The notes beneath the pieces were generated by a model. The model made no database searches and was not told the origin of the DNA. It saw only the letters and a list, made by a program, of their open reading frames with translations. A stretch of 64,000 nucleotides of DNA from Flintibacter sp. KGMB00164 (GTDB taxonomy: Bacteria > Bacillota > Clostridia > Oscillospirales > Oscillospiraceae), in contig NZ_CP044227.1 in assembly GCF_008727735.1 (NCBI RefSeq), positions 372,001-436,000 on the forward strand, read 5' to 3'. Position 1 is the stretch's first letter. Each line of letters opens with the position of its first letter. The position numbers and the translations under genes were made by a program. This document shows, piece after piece, positions 31,042 to 39,410 of this stretch.

Positions 31042-32310
31042 ATGTATCAGATGAAATGTGATGTAGCTGTGGTTGGCGCTGGCCCCGCAGGACTGGCTGC
31101 CGCAGTGTCCGCCCGGAAGGCCGGAGCGGAGAAGGTACTGATTGTAGAGCGGGATACTGGCGTGGGAGGAATTCTGCAGCAGTGTATCCACGCCGGATTT
31201 GGATTGAAGTATTTCCAGGAGGAGCTTACCGGCCCGGAGTATGCTGGACGGTTTGCGCGCCAGGCCCAGGAACTGGGCGTGGAGATCCTTATGGACACGA
31301 TGGTGCTGGAGGTTGTTCCCGGACAGGGACTGGTATGTGTCAGCGCAGCCCATGGAATTGTACAGATTCAGGCCGGCAGTGTGGTACTGGCTATGGGCTG
31401 TCGGGAGCGCACCCGCGGCGCTCTGGCTATCCCCGGAACCCGACCTGCCGGAGTATACACGGCCGGCGCGGCTCAGCGCATGATCAACCGGCAAAATGAA
31501 ATGGTGGGCCGGACGGTAGTTATTCTCGGCTCCGGCGATATCGGCATGATCATGGCCCGGCGCCTCAGCCTGGAGGGAGCCAAGGTGGTCGCTGTGGTGG
31601 AGATCATGGATTACCTGGCCGGTCTGACCCGGAACCGGGTACAGTGCCTGGATGACTTCGGGATTCCCCTCAAGCTGTCCCACACGGTGACCGAGATTGT
31701 AGGAAATAAGCGCGTGGAGGGAGTCAAGGTAGCTCAGGTGGACGCCCAGCGCCGTCCGATCCCCGGAACGGAGGAGTTCTATCCCTGTGATACCCTGCTT
31801 CTGTCGGTGGGATTGATTCCCGAAAATGAGCTCTCCAGAGGAGCACAGCTGGAGCTGAACCCTGTGACCAAAGGACCTGTGGTGGATCAGTTCATGCAGA
31901 CCAGTCAGCCCGGCATTTTTGCGGCCGGCAATGTGGTTCATGTAAACGATCTGGTGGACAACGTTTCCCGGGAGAGCGAGCAGGCCGGCCACAGTGCAGC
32001 CCTGTATGCTATGGGTGCTATGCCTGCCCCGTTGAGCACACTGCCCACCCAAGCCGGTTCTGGTGTGCGTTATGTCTGCCCCCAGAAGCTGACACGAGTC
32101 AGCGGGTCTCAGCCTGCCCGCCTATACTTCCGTGTTTCCGCTCCGGCCACTCAGGTCACCCTGCGGGCGCGGGTAGGAGATCAGATCCTGGCCCAGCGCA
32201 AGGCGGCTCGGGTCAGCCCCGGTGAAATGGAGTCACTGACTGTGGATGTAGCACAGCTGCCTGAGCAGGGTACGGTCATTGTAGAGATGGAACAGGGGGA
32301 ATTGAAATGA
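31042..32310 (+). CDS. GlpB-like NAD(P)/FAD oxidoreductase
   Basis: 422 residues. The FAD motif VAVVGAGPAGLAAAVSARKAG is at the N-terminus, a second dinucleotide fold is VVILGSGDIGMIMARRL near 160, and GIFAAGNVVHVNDLVDN is near 295. The layout fits the pyridine-nucleotide oxidoreductase that partners GlpA in Clostridia. The last 75 residues add a small beta-rich domain. It probably moves electrons from the GlpA cluster to NAD(P)+ or a membrane acceptor. It overlaps the DUF1667 gene by 4 nt (ATGA). Confidence 0.87.
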   Translation: MYQMKCDVAVVGAGPAGLAAAVSARKAGAEKVLIVERDTGVGGILQQCIHAGFGLKYFQEELTGPEYAGRFARQAQELGVEILMDTMVLEVVPGQGLVCVSAAHGIVQIQAGSVVLAMGCRERTRGALAIPGTRPAGVYTAGAAQRMINRQNEMVGRTVVILGSGDIGMIMARRLSLEGAKVVAVVEIMDYLAGLTRNRVQCLDDFGIPLKLSHTVTEIVGNKRVEGVKVAQVDAQRRPIPGTEEFYPCDTLLLSVGLIPENELSRGAQLELNPVTKGPVVDQFMQTSQPGIFAAGNVVHVNDLVDNVSRESEQAGHSAALYAMGAMPAPLSTLPTQAGSGVRYVCPQKLTRVSGSQPARLYFRVSAPATQVTLRARVGDQILAQRKAARVSPGEMESLTVDVAQLPEQGTVIVEMEQGELK

Positions 32311-32672
32311 CACAGACAAAGCAGATTATCTGTACGGTGTGCCCCATGGGGTGCTCCATCACAGTGACCGGTGAGGAAGGCAAAGCCCTTGAATGCACGG
32401 GGTACTCCTGCCCCAGAGGAGAGCGCTATGCCCGCTCTGAGTATGAAGCGCCTGTCCGGCTGCTCACTACCGTAGTAAAGACCAAGGGACACCCGGATAC
32501 CCCACTTCTGGCAGCCCGAACCGATGCCGCAGTGCCCAAAGAGCTGCTCTTCCAGTGCATGGAGCTGGTGAAGAATCTGGAGGTATCTGCTCCTGTTCAC
32601 CAGGGGGATGTGCTTCTGGAGAACATTGCAGGCACGGGACGAAATCTGATTGCCAGTGCGGACTACCTGTAA
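32307..32672 (+). CDS. DUF1667 cysteine-cluster protein
   Basis: 121 residues. Cysteines 9, 12 and 16 (CTVCPMGC) and Cys30 and Cys35 (CTGYSCPRG) make a likely Fe-S or zinc site. DUF1667 proteins are regularly third in clostridial glpA/glpB-like operons, where the membrane/Fe-S subunit GlpC would be expected in E. coli, so an electron-transfer role in the same complex is inferred. Start coupled to the preceding gene by ATGA overlap. No membrane segment is seen. Confidence 0.85.
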   Translation: MTQTKQIICTVCPMGCSITVTGEEGKALECTGYSCPRGERYARSEYEAPVRLLTTVVKTKGHPDTPLLAARTDAAVPKELLFQCMELVKNLEVSAPVHQGDVLLENIAGTGRNLIASADYL

Positions 32673-32687
32673 GCGGAGGGAATTGGC

Positions 32688-33041
32688 ATGATTGCAGTAC
32701 TGTTTGAGGTGACCTTAAGGGAGGGCTGCCGGGACGAATATCATGCCTTGGGCCAAAGTGTCCGACAAGCTTTGTCACATCAGCCTGGATTTCTGGGAGG
32801 AAGTTCTTACCGTTCTGCCCAGAACGAAAATGTGGAGCTGTCCATCAACTATTGGGCGGACGAAGCGGCCGCGGCTCAGTGGAGAAACCATGCGGAACAC
32901 CGCATACGGCAAAATATAGGCCGGAAGAAGCTGTTCCGATCTTACCGTGTTACGGTGCTTCAGCCCATCCGTACATATACGGAGACCCAGCGAGATGAGG
33001 CACCGGATGATTCCAATCAGTATTTCTGTCCTGGTAAATAA
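32688..33041 (+). CDS. ABM-domain (antibiotic biosynthesis monooxygenase-like) protein
   Basis: 117 residues. The ABM ferredoxin-like fold is marked by IAVLFEVTLREGCRDEYHAL, QPGFLGGSSYRS and the YWADEAAAAQWRNHAEHR helix. Such small proteins act as cofactor-free monooxygenases or isomerases (LsrG belongs to the same fold) or as ligand binders. GGAGG precedes ATG 32688. Last gene of the glycerol operon, 15 nt after DUF1667. Its role with glycerol oxidation is unknown; detoxifying a reactive carbonyl is speculation. Confidence 0.75.
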   Translation: MIAVLFEVTLREGCRDEYHALGQSVRQALSHQPGFLGGSSYRSAQNENVELSINYWADEAAAAQWRNHAEHRIRQNIGRKKLFRSYRVTVLQPIRTYTETQRDEAPDDSNQYFCPGK

Positions 33042-33045
33042 CAAA

Positions 33046-33077
33046 AAGAGCTGCACGGGATTGTCCGTGCAGCTCTT
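33046..33077. terminator. Bidirectional terminator of the glycerol operon
   Basis: AAGAGCTGCACGG (33046-33058) and CCGTGCAGCTCTT (33065-33077), with A/T tracts. It serves the glycerol operon and, from the other side, the isochorismatase gene. Confidence 0.85.
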
Positions 33078-33082
33078 AATCC

Positions 33083-33805
33083 TTACTGTTTGGGGCCGTT
33101 GGGAGTGGGAAGCGCGTTTTCAATTAGCTTGATGGTTTCGTCAGTGCTCAATACCGTGCAGTAAATTACGTTCATGATTTTCAGCTCTGTCTCATGAAGT
33201 ACCGGGTCAGGGGCAGCGCAGCAGTCCTCTACGCAGATAACGCGGAACCCCTGATCTGCCAGGGACCGAACCGTACCAGCTACACATTGGTCGGTAACAA
33301 CTCCGGTTACAATGATGGTGTCGATTCCCATATTACGCATCAACTGAGCATAGTTGGTACCTAAACTCACACTATCGGTAGTTTTATTCACCACGATTTC
33401 ATCCGGTAAAGGGGCCAGTTCATCCACCATGGCGGCGCTGTCAGCATCGATGTGGACAAAAATGTTGTTCCAGCCTATCGTACTTTGTACCCGACTTCGA
33501 TCCGATCCGTCCCGCTTTAGGCAGGCGATCCGGCCAAAGGTGACTTCGACTCCACACTCCCGGCAGCAGGTCAACAACCGCTGAGTGTTTGGGATGACCG
33601 TTTCTTCCACACGGTCAAAGAAATAAGACCAGCGCTCCCACTCTCCTGCTTCGCGGCATTGCTGGGCATCGGGACCGTCTTTGGCTACGAAATGCTTTTG
33701 CATATCAACAATGAGTAGGGCAGTTTTATCCAACTCCAGCTGGATATCGGGCAATTCCTGAATATTTTCGTAGTAAAAGGAACAAAACCGAGGATCAATT
33801 TTCAT
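33083..33805 (-). CDS. Isochorismatase-family cysteine hydrolase
   Basis: 240 residues. The catalytic triad is Asp34 (LLIVDMQKHF), Lys141 (VVNKTTDS) and Cys174 (VVTDQCVAGTVR). The family cleaves vinyl ethers, amides or carbamates: isochorismate, nicotinamide, N-carbamoyl compounds and biuret. The roughly 25-residue N-terminal extension and the RIACLKRDGSDRS insertion are not typical of nicotinamidase. ATG 33805 is taken with the GGGGTGG site; a longer frame to 33964 has none. It is divergent from the AraC gene. Substrate unknown. Confidence 0.85.
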   Translation of the reverse strand: MKIDPRFCSFYYENIQELPDIQLELDKTALLIVDMQKHFVAKDGPDAQQCREAGEWERWSYFFDRVEETVIPNTQRLLTCCRECGVEVTFGRIACLKRDGSDRSRVQSTIGWNNIFVHIDADSAAMVDELAPLPDEIVVNKTTDSVSLGTNYAQLMRNMGIDTIIVTGVVTDQCVAGTVRSLADQGFRVICVEDCCAAPDPVLHETELKIMNVIYCTVLSTDETIKLIENALPTPNGPKQ

Positions 33806-33829
33806 ATAAACCACCCCATATGTAATTTG

Positions 33830-33845
33830 TACTGTACTAACAGTA
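33830..33845. promoter_or_regulatory. Candidate operator of the isochorismatase gene
   Basis: TACTGTACTAACAGTA, an inverted repeat just downstream of the -10 element of the isochorismatase promoter, placed where a repressor would act. Confidence 0.45.
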
Positions 33846-33850
33846 TGGCT

Positions 33851-33880
33851 ATTATATAAAAATCCACAAAATATTGTCAA
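33851..33880 (-). promoter_or_regulatory. Isochorismatase gene promoter
   Basis: Reverse strand: consensus TTGACA (33875-33880), 18-bp spacer, consensus TATAAT (33851-33856). GTCAA/TTGAC arms (33876-33890) overlap the -35. Confidence 0.75.
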
Positions 33881-34075
33881 TATAGTTGACTGATTCGGGT
33901 GGGAAAATATAAATAACAATCTAAAGCAATGATAAAATTTACAAGGTAAATTTTGGTTTTTCACATAAATCTATTGCGCTAAACCGTAAAAGAAGATACA
34001 CTATAAAATAAAGTTGCCCTTTCCAAAATCGCAGTTGCCTTTTATCTGTGCTCGTTTCAAAGGAGGGGAAACCAC

Positions 34076-34855
34076 ATGCCCAATAAAACGGAACAAAAAT
34101 ATTTCTTTTCCATCCAACCCTACTGGTCTTGCTTGGAAAAAGATCAGAACTTGACCACCGACCGCGTTTCCATTACACATTTCCACTGGAATCAGGAGGA
34201 GTTGGAGTGTGTTCCGGGGAATGGCCAGGTTGGGATCATGCTGAGCGGTCCGGAAGCTTTTCAGGGCTTTTGCTATGGGGTTTTGGATGCAAAGGGAAGT
34301 ATTCCGCTCCACGGATTAACAGATGGCTATTTCATGCGGTTTTCTCCAGGAACCTTTTCTCAGATATGCAATATCCCAGCAAACCTGATTCCTGCGGAAG
34401 GGCTGGATTTGAGAGACGTGTTTTCACCGTCCCAGGTGGAGGAAATGCGGTGTGCCATTGGAAAGCCAGATCCAGGTACTGCGCTGCTGCAAATGATCGG
34501 AGCATGGTCTGAGTCTCCGGACAGTCGGACTTGCAGTCGCGAGCGATCTTTGGTCGAAGAGGTCACGCAGCTGATTTGGGAGCGGCAAGGGAACATCCGT
34601 GTGCGGGACCTGGAGGAAAAAACAATGTATTCTTCCAGATATATTCAGTCTGTCGTGGGCAGTCAGGTGGGCGTAGCTCCAAAACAGCTTTGCGCTCAGA
34701 TCCGTTTTCAACAAGCTCTGTTTTTGCTGTGCCGCTATCCTCAAATTACACTTTCTCAGGTAGCTCAGATATTAGGATACAGCGATCAGGCCCATTTTAG
34801 TCGGGAATTCAAACGGTTTTCCGGAATATCACCAACAATATATCAGAAAAAATAA
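34076..34855 (+). CDS. AraC-family regulator
   Basis: 259 residues. An N-terminal sensor domain (about 1-150) without a recognised fold. The C-terminal AraC double helix-turn-helix (about 165-258) includes IRVRDLEEKTMYSSRYIQSVV and ITLSQVAQILGYSDQAHFSREFKRFSGISP. AAAGGAGGGG precedes ATG 34076. It stands between the isochorismatase gene (divergent) and the symporter/GGT/EutH genes (same strand), and either may be its target. Effector unknown. Confidence 0.9.
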   Translation: MPNKTEQKYFFSIQPYWSCLEKDQNLTTDRVSITHFHWNQEELECVPGNGQVGIMLSGPEAFQGFCYGVLDAKGSIPLHGLTDGYFMRFSPGTFSQICNIPANLIPAEGLDLRDVFSPSQVEEMRCAIGKPDPGTALLQMIGAWSESPDSRTCSRERSLVEEVTQLIWERQGNIRVRDLEEKTMYSSRYIQSVVGSQVGVAPKQLCAQIRFQQALFLLCRYPQITLSQVAQILGYSDQAHFSREFKRFSGISPTIYQKK

Positions 34856-34877
34856 GCTTTATTGAAGCTCACGTTCT

Positions 34878-34907
34878 CGTCCTCAGCATATGCTGAGGAC
34901 GTTTTTT
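34878..34907 (+). terminator. Terminator of the AraC gene
   Basis: CGTCCTCAGCA and TGCTGAGGACG with a 2-nt gap, then TTTTTT (34902-34907). Confidence 0.88.
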
Positions 34908-34964
34908 GTAATATGAAGCAAAAAGAGGAGGGGAAGCTTCCGATTTTTTCAATAAAACAAACAA

Positions 34965-34983
34965 GATATATGATAATATATTG
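34965..34983. promoter_or_regulatory. Candidate operator of the Na+ symporter gene
   Basis: GATATATGATAAT (34965-34977) continues as ATAT, making the near-palindrome ATATATGATAATATAT. The 13-mer is identical to that at 26849-26861 in the tartrate promoter. It overlaps the likely -10 region, about 55 bp before the start codon. Confidence 0.55.
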
Positions 34984-35035
34984 ACTGAATTAAGGGGGAG
35001 GATTACTAGAATACACAAATAAGGAGGAAATAATT

Positions 35036-36415
35036 ATGTTGATAGCAACCTGGATCATTACATTTGTTCTGATCGTTGGCATCGGTGTTTATGCTGGAAC
35101 CAAGATCACCAATTCTGGACAATGGTCCGGCAGTGACCGTTCCATGGGTATCTTTGCCGTGGGTGCTGTGCTGGGTGCTTGGCAGATCGGTGGTATGAGC
35201 ATTGTAGGCGCAGCGCAAAACGGTTATGTGATGGGCATTGCCGGCAGCTGGTACTCCATCGCCAATGGACTTTACATTTTGGCCCTGGGTATTTTGGCTA
35301 AGACAATGCGCCGGAATTTCCCCAGTGATGCTCTCCCTGATTACCTGGAAAAGCGCTACTCGGTCCGAGTTGCCCGTCTTCAGTCCTATGTGTGGATTAT
35401 CTTTGGTTTGGTGTATATCCCCATTCAGCTTAAGACGGTAGCTTCCATCCTGCAGATCGTCCTTCCCAACCTGAATACTCAGCTTTGTATGTTTATCGGT
35501 GTGACCATTGCCGTGGCCTACACTGCATTTGCCGGTATGAAAGGCGCCTCCATTGTGGGCCGCGTCGTCTGCATTGCTACCTACATCCTGTTGGGTTGGT
35601 TTATCTTTACCAACATTGGCGATTTCGGCGGCTACTCCGGTTTGATTTCTCAGCTGCCTGAGGGTTATGACCAGCTGAGCGCTATGTCTACTCAGCAGAT
35701 CGTTGCCTGGATGATCGGTGGCGTACTGACCTCCATCGTACTGCAGTCCGCCCTGCAGCCTGTGCTGGCCGCCAAGAGCGACAAGGCTGCCACTTGGGGC
35801 TGTATTCTGGGCTATGTTATTGCCGGTCCCATCTGTATCCTTACCGCTATCATCGGTATGATGGCCAAAGCCAAGACCGACGATCTGGGCGACGGTGCCA
35901 CCGCCTTTGCCTGGGCTATTAAGGATATGAGCTCCCCCGTTATGGCCGGTATCATCTTTGCCGTTATGACCATGATCATTGCCGCTACCCTGGCTACGAT
36001 GATGATGGCTACGGGCACCATTGTGACCAATGTCTACAAAAAGCAGATTAATCCCAACGCGGACGAGAAGAAGCTGCTGACTATGTCCCGCCTGGGTACT
36101 GTGGCGGTGGCCTACGTGTCCCTGCTGCTGGGCTTCTTTATCCCCTCCGCTCAGATGACCAATATGTTCCTCACCGTCAACTATGTAGTTACCGCTCCCT
36201 TTAGTTTCTCTGTTCTGGCTGGCATGTTCTGGAGCAAGGCTAACGCAAAGGGTTCCTTCTGGAGCATTATTGCCGGTATCGTGGTCGCCCTTGTTTGGGT
36301 GGTCGCTGGTCTGAATGATCAAATCAACGTGGTTTATCCCACTATTATTGCTTGCTACGTTGTGGGAATCGCGGTCTCTCTGTCCACCTCCTCGAAATCT
36401 GCGATTGCCCAGTAA
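35036..36415 (+). CDS. Sodium:solute symporter (SSS family)
   Basis: 459 residues with about 12-13 membrane segments and the LeuT-like SSS plan. The GRSMG-like opening (SGSDRSMGIFAVGAVLGAWQIGGMS) and the Na2-site region (AFAGMKGASIVG) are recognisable. It imports a small solute with Na+: sugars, amino acids or organic acids are all known in this family. AAGGAGGAAA precedes ATG 35036. It is followed 55 nt later by gamma-glutamyltranspeptidase, so a gamma-glutamyl compound or its product is a candidate cargo. That assignment is inferred from context. Confidence 0.88.
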   Translation: MLIATWIITFVLIVGIGVYAGTKITNSGQWSGSDRSMGIFAVGAVLGAWQIGGMSIVGAAQNGYVMGIAGSWYSIANGLYILALGILAKTMRRNFPSDALPDYLEKRYSVRVARLQSYVWIIFGLVYIPIQLKTVASILQIVLPNLNTQLCMFIGVTIAVAYTAFAGMKGASIVGRVVCIATYILLGWFIFTNIGDFGGYSGLISQLPEGYDQLSAMSTQQIVAWMIGGVLTSIVLQSALQPVLAAKSDKAATWGCILGYVIAGPICILTAIIGMMAKAKTDDLGDGATAFAWAIKDMSSPVMAGIIFAVMTMIIAATLATMMMATGTIVTNVYKKQINPNADEKKLLTMSRLGTVAVAYVSLLLGFFIPSAQMTNMFLTVNYVVTAPFSFSVLAGMFWSKANAKGSFWSIIAGIVVALVWVVAGLNDQINVVYPTIIACYVVGIAVSLSTSSKSAIAQ

Positions 36416-36470
36416 ACTTTAAGATGCTTATTTACCCTTAACTAGTTAGGAAAGGAGCTGCAACAGTATT

Positions 36471-38198
36471 ATGCCCAATCGTCCCTACTTAGGCAGAATG
36501 GTAGACGATACCATCGCCATGTATAAGCCCCATGTCTCCGGCAGCGCCGGTGCAGTCAGTTCCAACAATCCCTATGCCACCCAGGCCGGCCTGGAAATCA
36601 TGAAGCAGGGCGGTAATGCCTTTGACGCTGCGGTTGCCATCTCTCTGGTGCTCGGCGCTGTGGAACCCTATCACAGCGGTATTGGCGGTGGCTGCTTCCA
36701 TGTATTCTATGATAAGAAGAATGACCAGTTCCACTCTGTAGACGCCCGTGGCGTGGCTCCTATCCACGCATATCAGGATATGTTCCTGGATGAGAAGGGC
36801 GATGTGGACTTGAATCTCACCGAGTTCTCCGGCCGTTCTGTGGCTGTCCCCGCACTGTATCGGGCCATGGACAACCTGCTGAAGAACTACGGTACTATGA
36901 CTTGGGCGCAGGTCTCTGCCCCTGCCATCAAGCTTTGCCGGGAGGGCTTCGCCTGTGGCTTTGCCTATGCCCGCATCAGCAACACCCCTGAGGCGGAGCA
37001 CAACAAGGCCTGCTACGAGGGCTTTGAGGAGCTCTACCTGAACAACGGAAATCCCCGCTCCTACGGCGAGATCGTCACCAACCCTGATCTGGCTGATACC
37101 ATGGAAGCTGTGGCGGAACATGGAGTGGATTGGTTCTATAACGGCCCTGTGGCAGATGAAATGGTGGCACAGGTCAACAAGTATCAGGGGCTTCTGTGTA
37201 AAGAGGATCTGAGCGGCTGCTCTCCCAAGGAGCGCACTCCGGTGCGTGGCACCTATCGCGGCCATGACATTATCTCCATGCCTCCTCCCTCCTCCGGCGG
37301 CAGCCACATTATTCAGATGTTGAATATCCTGGAGAATTTTGATCTGAAGGGTATGGGGTTCCACTCCGCTGACAGCACCCATGTGATTACGGAAACTATG
37401 AAGATGATGTTTGCCGATCGGTCTGTGGCCATGGGCGACCCGGATTTTGTGGACGTCAATGTGGACAAGATCATCTCCAAAGAGTATGCCAAGGAGCTGG
37501 CGGCCAAGATCGATATGGGACAGGCCAAAGAGTATGCTCCCACGGAGGGGATTGAAGCCAAGGAGTACCGGGGCTGTACCTCCAACTTTACCGTAATGGA
37601 TGCCTACGGTAACGTACTTTCCCAGACTCAGACCATCCGAAATTGGTGGGGCTGCGGCGTTGTGATTCCCGGCCGAGGCTTTATCATGAACAACACCATG
37701 GCTGACTTCAGTCCCAAGGTGGGCGTGCGTACCACCCAGGGCTTGGCGTACGGCATGGCCAACGCCATTCGTCCCGGCAAAACCCCGCTGTCCAGCATGT
37801 CCCCCTCCATTGTAATGAAGGACGGTAAGCCCCTGCTCAGCGTAGGCGCGGCAGGCGGTCCCCGTATTATCACCAGTACCCTCCAGCTTATCATCAACTC
37901 CATTGATTACGGTATGATGATGGACTCTGCGGTAAAGACTGCGCATATGTGCTGCTTGACCAAGGAGCAGGGTCTGGAGCTGGAAGAGGGATTCTCTCCC
38001 GACACGATCCGTATTCTGAAGGAGCGTGGTCACAACATTAAGGAAACTGGCGATTTTGGTGTCCTGTTGGTTATGCCCAACGGCATCCGCTGTGAGGACG
38101 GGGTGTTCTATCCCGGCGGAACCAGCCGCGTTGACGGCGGAGGCGGTGTCCTCACCAAAGATGGAACGATGGCTGTTGACGGTCTGTGCTTCCTGTAA
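36471..38198 (+). CDS. ggt: Gamma-glutamyltranspeptidase
   Basis: 575 residues. The self-processing nucleophile is Thr370 in YRGCTSNFTVMD, aligning with the TTHYSVVD cleavage site. Also present are GGNAFDAAVAISLVLGAVEP near the start, PPPSSGGSHIIQML, and the MSPSIVMKDGKPLLSVGAAGG substrate-binding block. No signal peptide is seen, whereas most bacterial GGTs are exported, so it would act in the cytoplasm. It cleaves or transfers gamma-glutamyl groups (glutathione, gamma-glutamyl peptides or amines). AAAGGAG precedes ATG 36471. Followed by a strong terminator before the EutH-like gene. Confidence 0.92.
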   Translation: MPNRPYLGRMVDDTIAMYKPHVSGSAGAVSSNNPYATQAGLEIMKQGGNAFDAAVAISLVLGAVEPYHSGIGGGCFHVFYDKKNDQFHSVDARGVAPIHAYQDMFLDEKGDVDLNLTEFSGRSVAVPALYRAMDNLLKNYGTMTWAQVSAPAIKLCREGFACGFAYARISNTPEAEHNKACYEGFEELYLNNGNPRSYGEIVTNPDLADTMEAVAEHGVDWFYNGPVADEMVAQVNKYQGLLCKEDLSGCSPKERTPVRGTYRGHDIISMPPPSSGGSHIIQMLNILENFDLKGMGFHSADSTHVITETMKMMFADRSVAMGDPDFVDVNVDKIISKEYAKELAAKIDMGQAKEYAPTEGIEAKEYRGCTSNFTVMDAYGNVLSQTQTIRNWWGCGVVIPGRGFIMNNTMADFSPKVGVRTTQGLAYGMANAIRPGKTPLSSMSPSIVMKDGKPLLSVGAAGGPRIITSTLQLIINSIDYGMMMDSAVKTAHMCCLTKEQGLELEEGFSPDTIRILKERGHNIKETGDFGVLLVMPNGIRCEDGVFYPGGTSRVDGGGGVLTKDGTMAVDGLCFL

Positions 38199-38215
38199 AT
38201 CAAAAAACGATGTGC

Positions 38216-38254
38216 AGACGGCGTCCCCAGAGTAAATTCTGAGGGACGCCGTCT
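38216..38254 (+). terminator. Terminator between ggt and the EutH-like gene
   Basis: AGACGGCGTCCC (38216-38227) and GGGACGCCGTCT (38243-38254) pair perfectly; CTCTTATT follows. It may attenuate rather than stop transcription into the next gene, which starts 28 nt later. Confidence 0.7.
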
Positions 38255-38281
38255 CTCTTATTACAAAGGGGGCGGAGAGAA

Positions 38282-39364
38282 TTGGAACATTGGATCATGG
38301 CAGCTGCTTCGGTCTTTTTTGTTTTAGGAGGCACAGATTATATCTTGCATAACCGGTTTGGTTTGGGAGCGGAATTTGAAAAAGGGATTCTGGCCGCTGG
38401 CCGTCTTCTGTTATGTATGGCCGGGTTTATTGTACTTGCTCCGGTGATCGCCGCGCTTCTGTCTCCAGTTATATCGCCTATATTCCGCAGTGTCGGCTGG
38501 GATCCCAGTGTCTTTGCCGGACTGGTCTTTGCCAATGACTCCGGAGGTTCGGTCCTGGCCCTTGAGATGGCAGATGACCCTCAGATGGGGCGATACAGCG
38601 GACTGATCATCGGTGCTATGATGGGAACGACCGTCATGTTTATCATTCCGCTGACCATTGCAAATACCCACGGCACAAAACGGGAGGCTGCCATTTACGG
38701 GCTTCTGGCCGGTATTATCACTATCCCGCCCGGCTGCTTGGTGGGCGGGGTATGTGCCGGTTTTCCGCTTAAGCAAGTGGCTTGGAACACAGTGCCTGTG
38801 GTGATTATTGCGTTGGTGTTGGTGATCGCTTTGATTTTCTTCCGCCAAGGGGTAGTTGCTGCACTGTCCCGTTTAGGCGAATGGATCTTGATTTTGTCCG
38901 TCATAGGCCTGATGATTGCCGGATTCCAGGACCTAAACGGGATCGAACTAATACCCGGTATGGGGAAACTGGATGAGGTATACAGCATTGTGGGAAATAT
39001 CTGCGTGTTTTTGGCGGGTATATTTCCACTGCTGGCGGTCATACGCCGGATCCTCACCCGTCCTTTGCTTGCACTGGGCCGTATTCTGCATGTCAATGAG
39101 CCATCGCTCACAGGATTTCTTCTGGCGTTTGCCAACGGTATTCCGGTTTGTTCCATGCTGGAGGAAATGGATGACAGGGGGCGCATGATCAACGTTGCAT
39201 TTCTGGTCTCCGCTTCTTGTCTGCTTGGAGATCACCTAGCCTATACCAGCCAGGCTGATGCGGCAATGTGTGTTCCTGTTTTGGTGGGAAAACTGGTGTC
39301 AGGAGTGCTGGCAGTGATTTTATCACTTGTACTGGCACCTAAAGTATTGCCTCAGAAAACATAA
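38282..39364 (+). CDS. EutH-like ethanolamine permease
   Basis: 360 residues with about ten membrane segments. EutH wording: IMAAASVFFVLGGTDYIL at the start, LVFANDSGGSVLALEMADDPQMGRYSG (about 81-107) and the LEEMDDRGRMINVAFLVSASCLLGDHLAY region near the end. EutH helps ethanolamine enter the cell. The start is a TTG at 38282 close after GGCGGAGAG; the next ATG is 5 codons in. No other eut gene is in view, so its role may be with the neighbouring GGT, for example handling an amine released from a gamma-glutamyl amide. Confidence 0.85.
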   Translation: MEHWIMAAASVFFVLGGTDYILHNRFGLGAEFEKGILAAGRLLLCMAGFIVLAPVIAALLSPVISPIFRSVGWDPSVFAGLVFANDSGGSVLALEMADDPQMGRYSGLIIGAMMGTTVMFIIPLTIANTHGTKREAAIYGLLAGIITIPPGCLVGGVCAGFPLKQVAWNTVPVVIIALVLVIALIFFRQGVVAALSRLGEWILILSVIGLMIAGFQDLNGIELIPGMGKLDEVYSIVGNICVFLAGIFPLLAVIRRILTRPLLALGRILHVNEPSLTGFLLAFANGIPVCSMLEEMDDRGRMINVAFLVSASCLLGDHLAYTSQADAAMCVPVLVGKLVSGVLAVILSLVLAPKVLPQKT

Positions 39365-39400
39365 CTGCGCAGGCCCAAATACATATGGGCCTGCGCAGTT
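39363..39400. terminator. Bidirectional terminator, EutH-like / RpiR
   Basis: AACTGCGCAGGCCC (39363-39376) and GGGCCTGCGCAGTT (39387-39400), perfect 14-bp stem between convergent genes. Confidence 0.85.
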
Positions 39401-39410
39401 ATGTTAATGT

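Noticed and set aside
29572-32052. 826-codon reverse open frame
   Set aside because: Opposite the GlpA-like and GlpB-like genes; no ribosome site or domain, though it is the longest antisense frame in the window.
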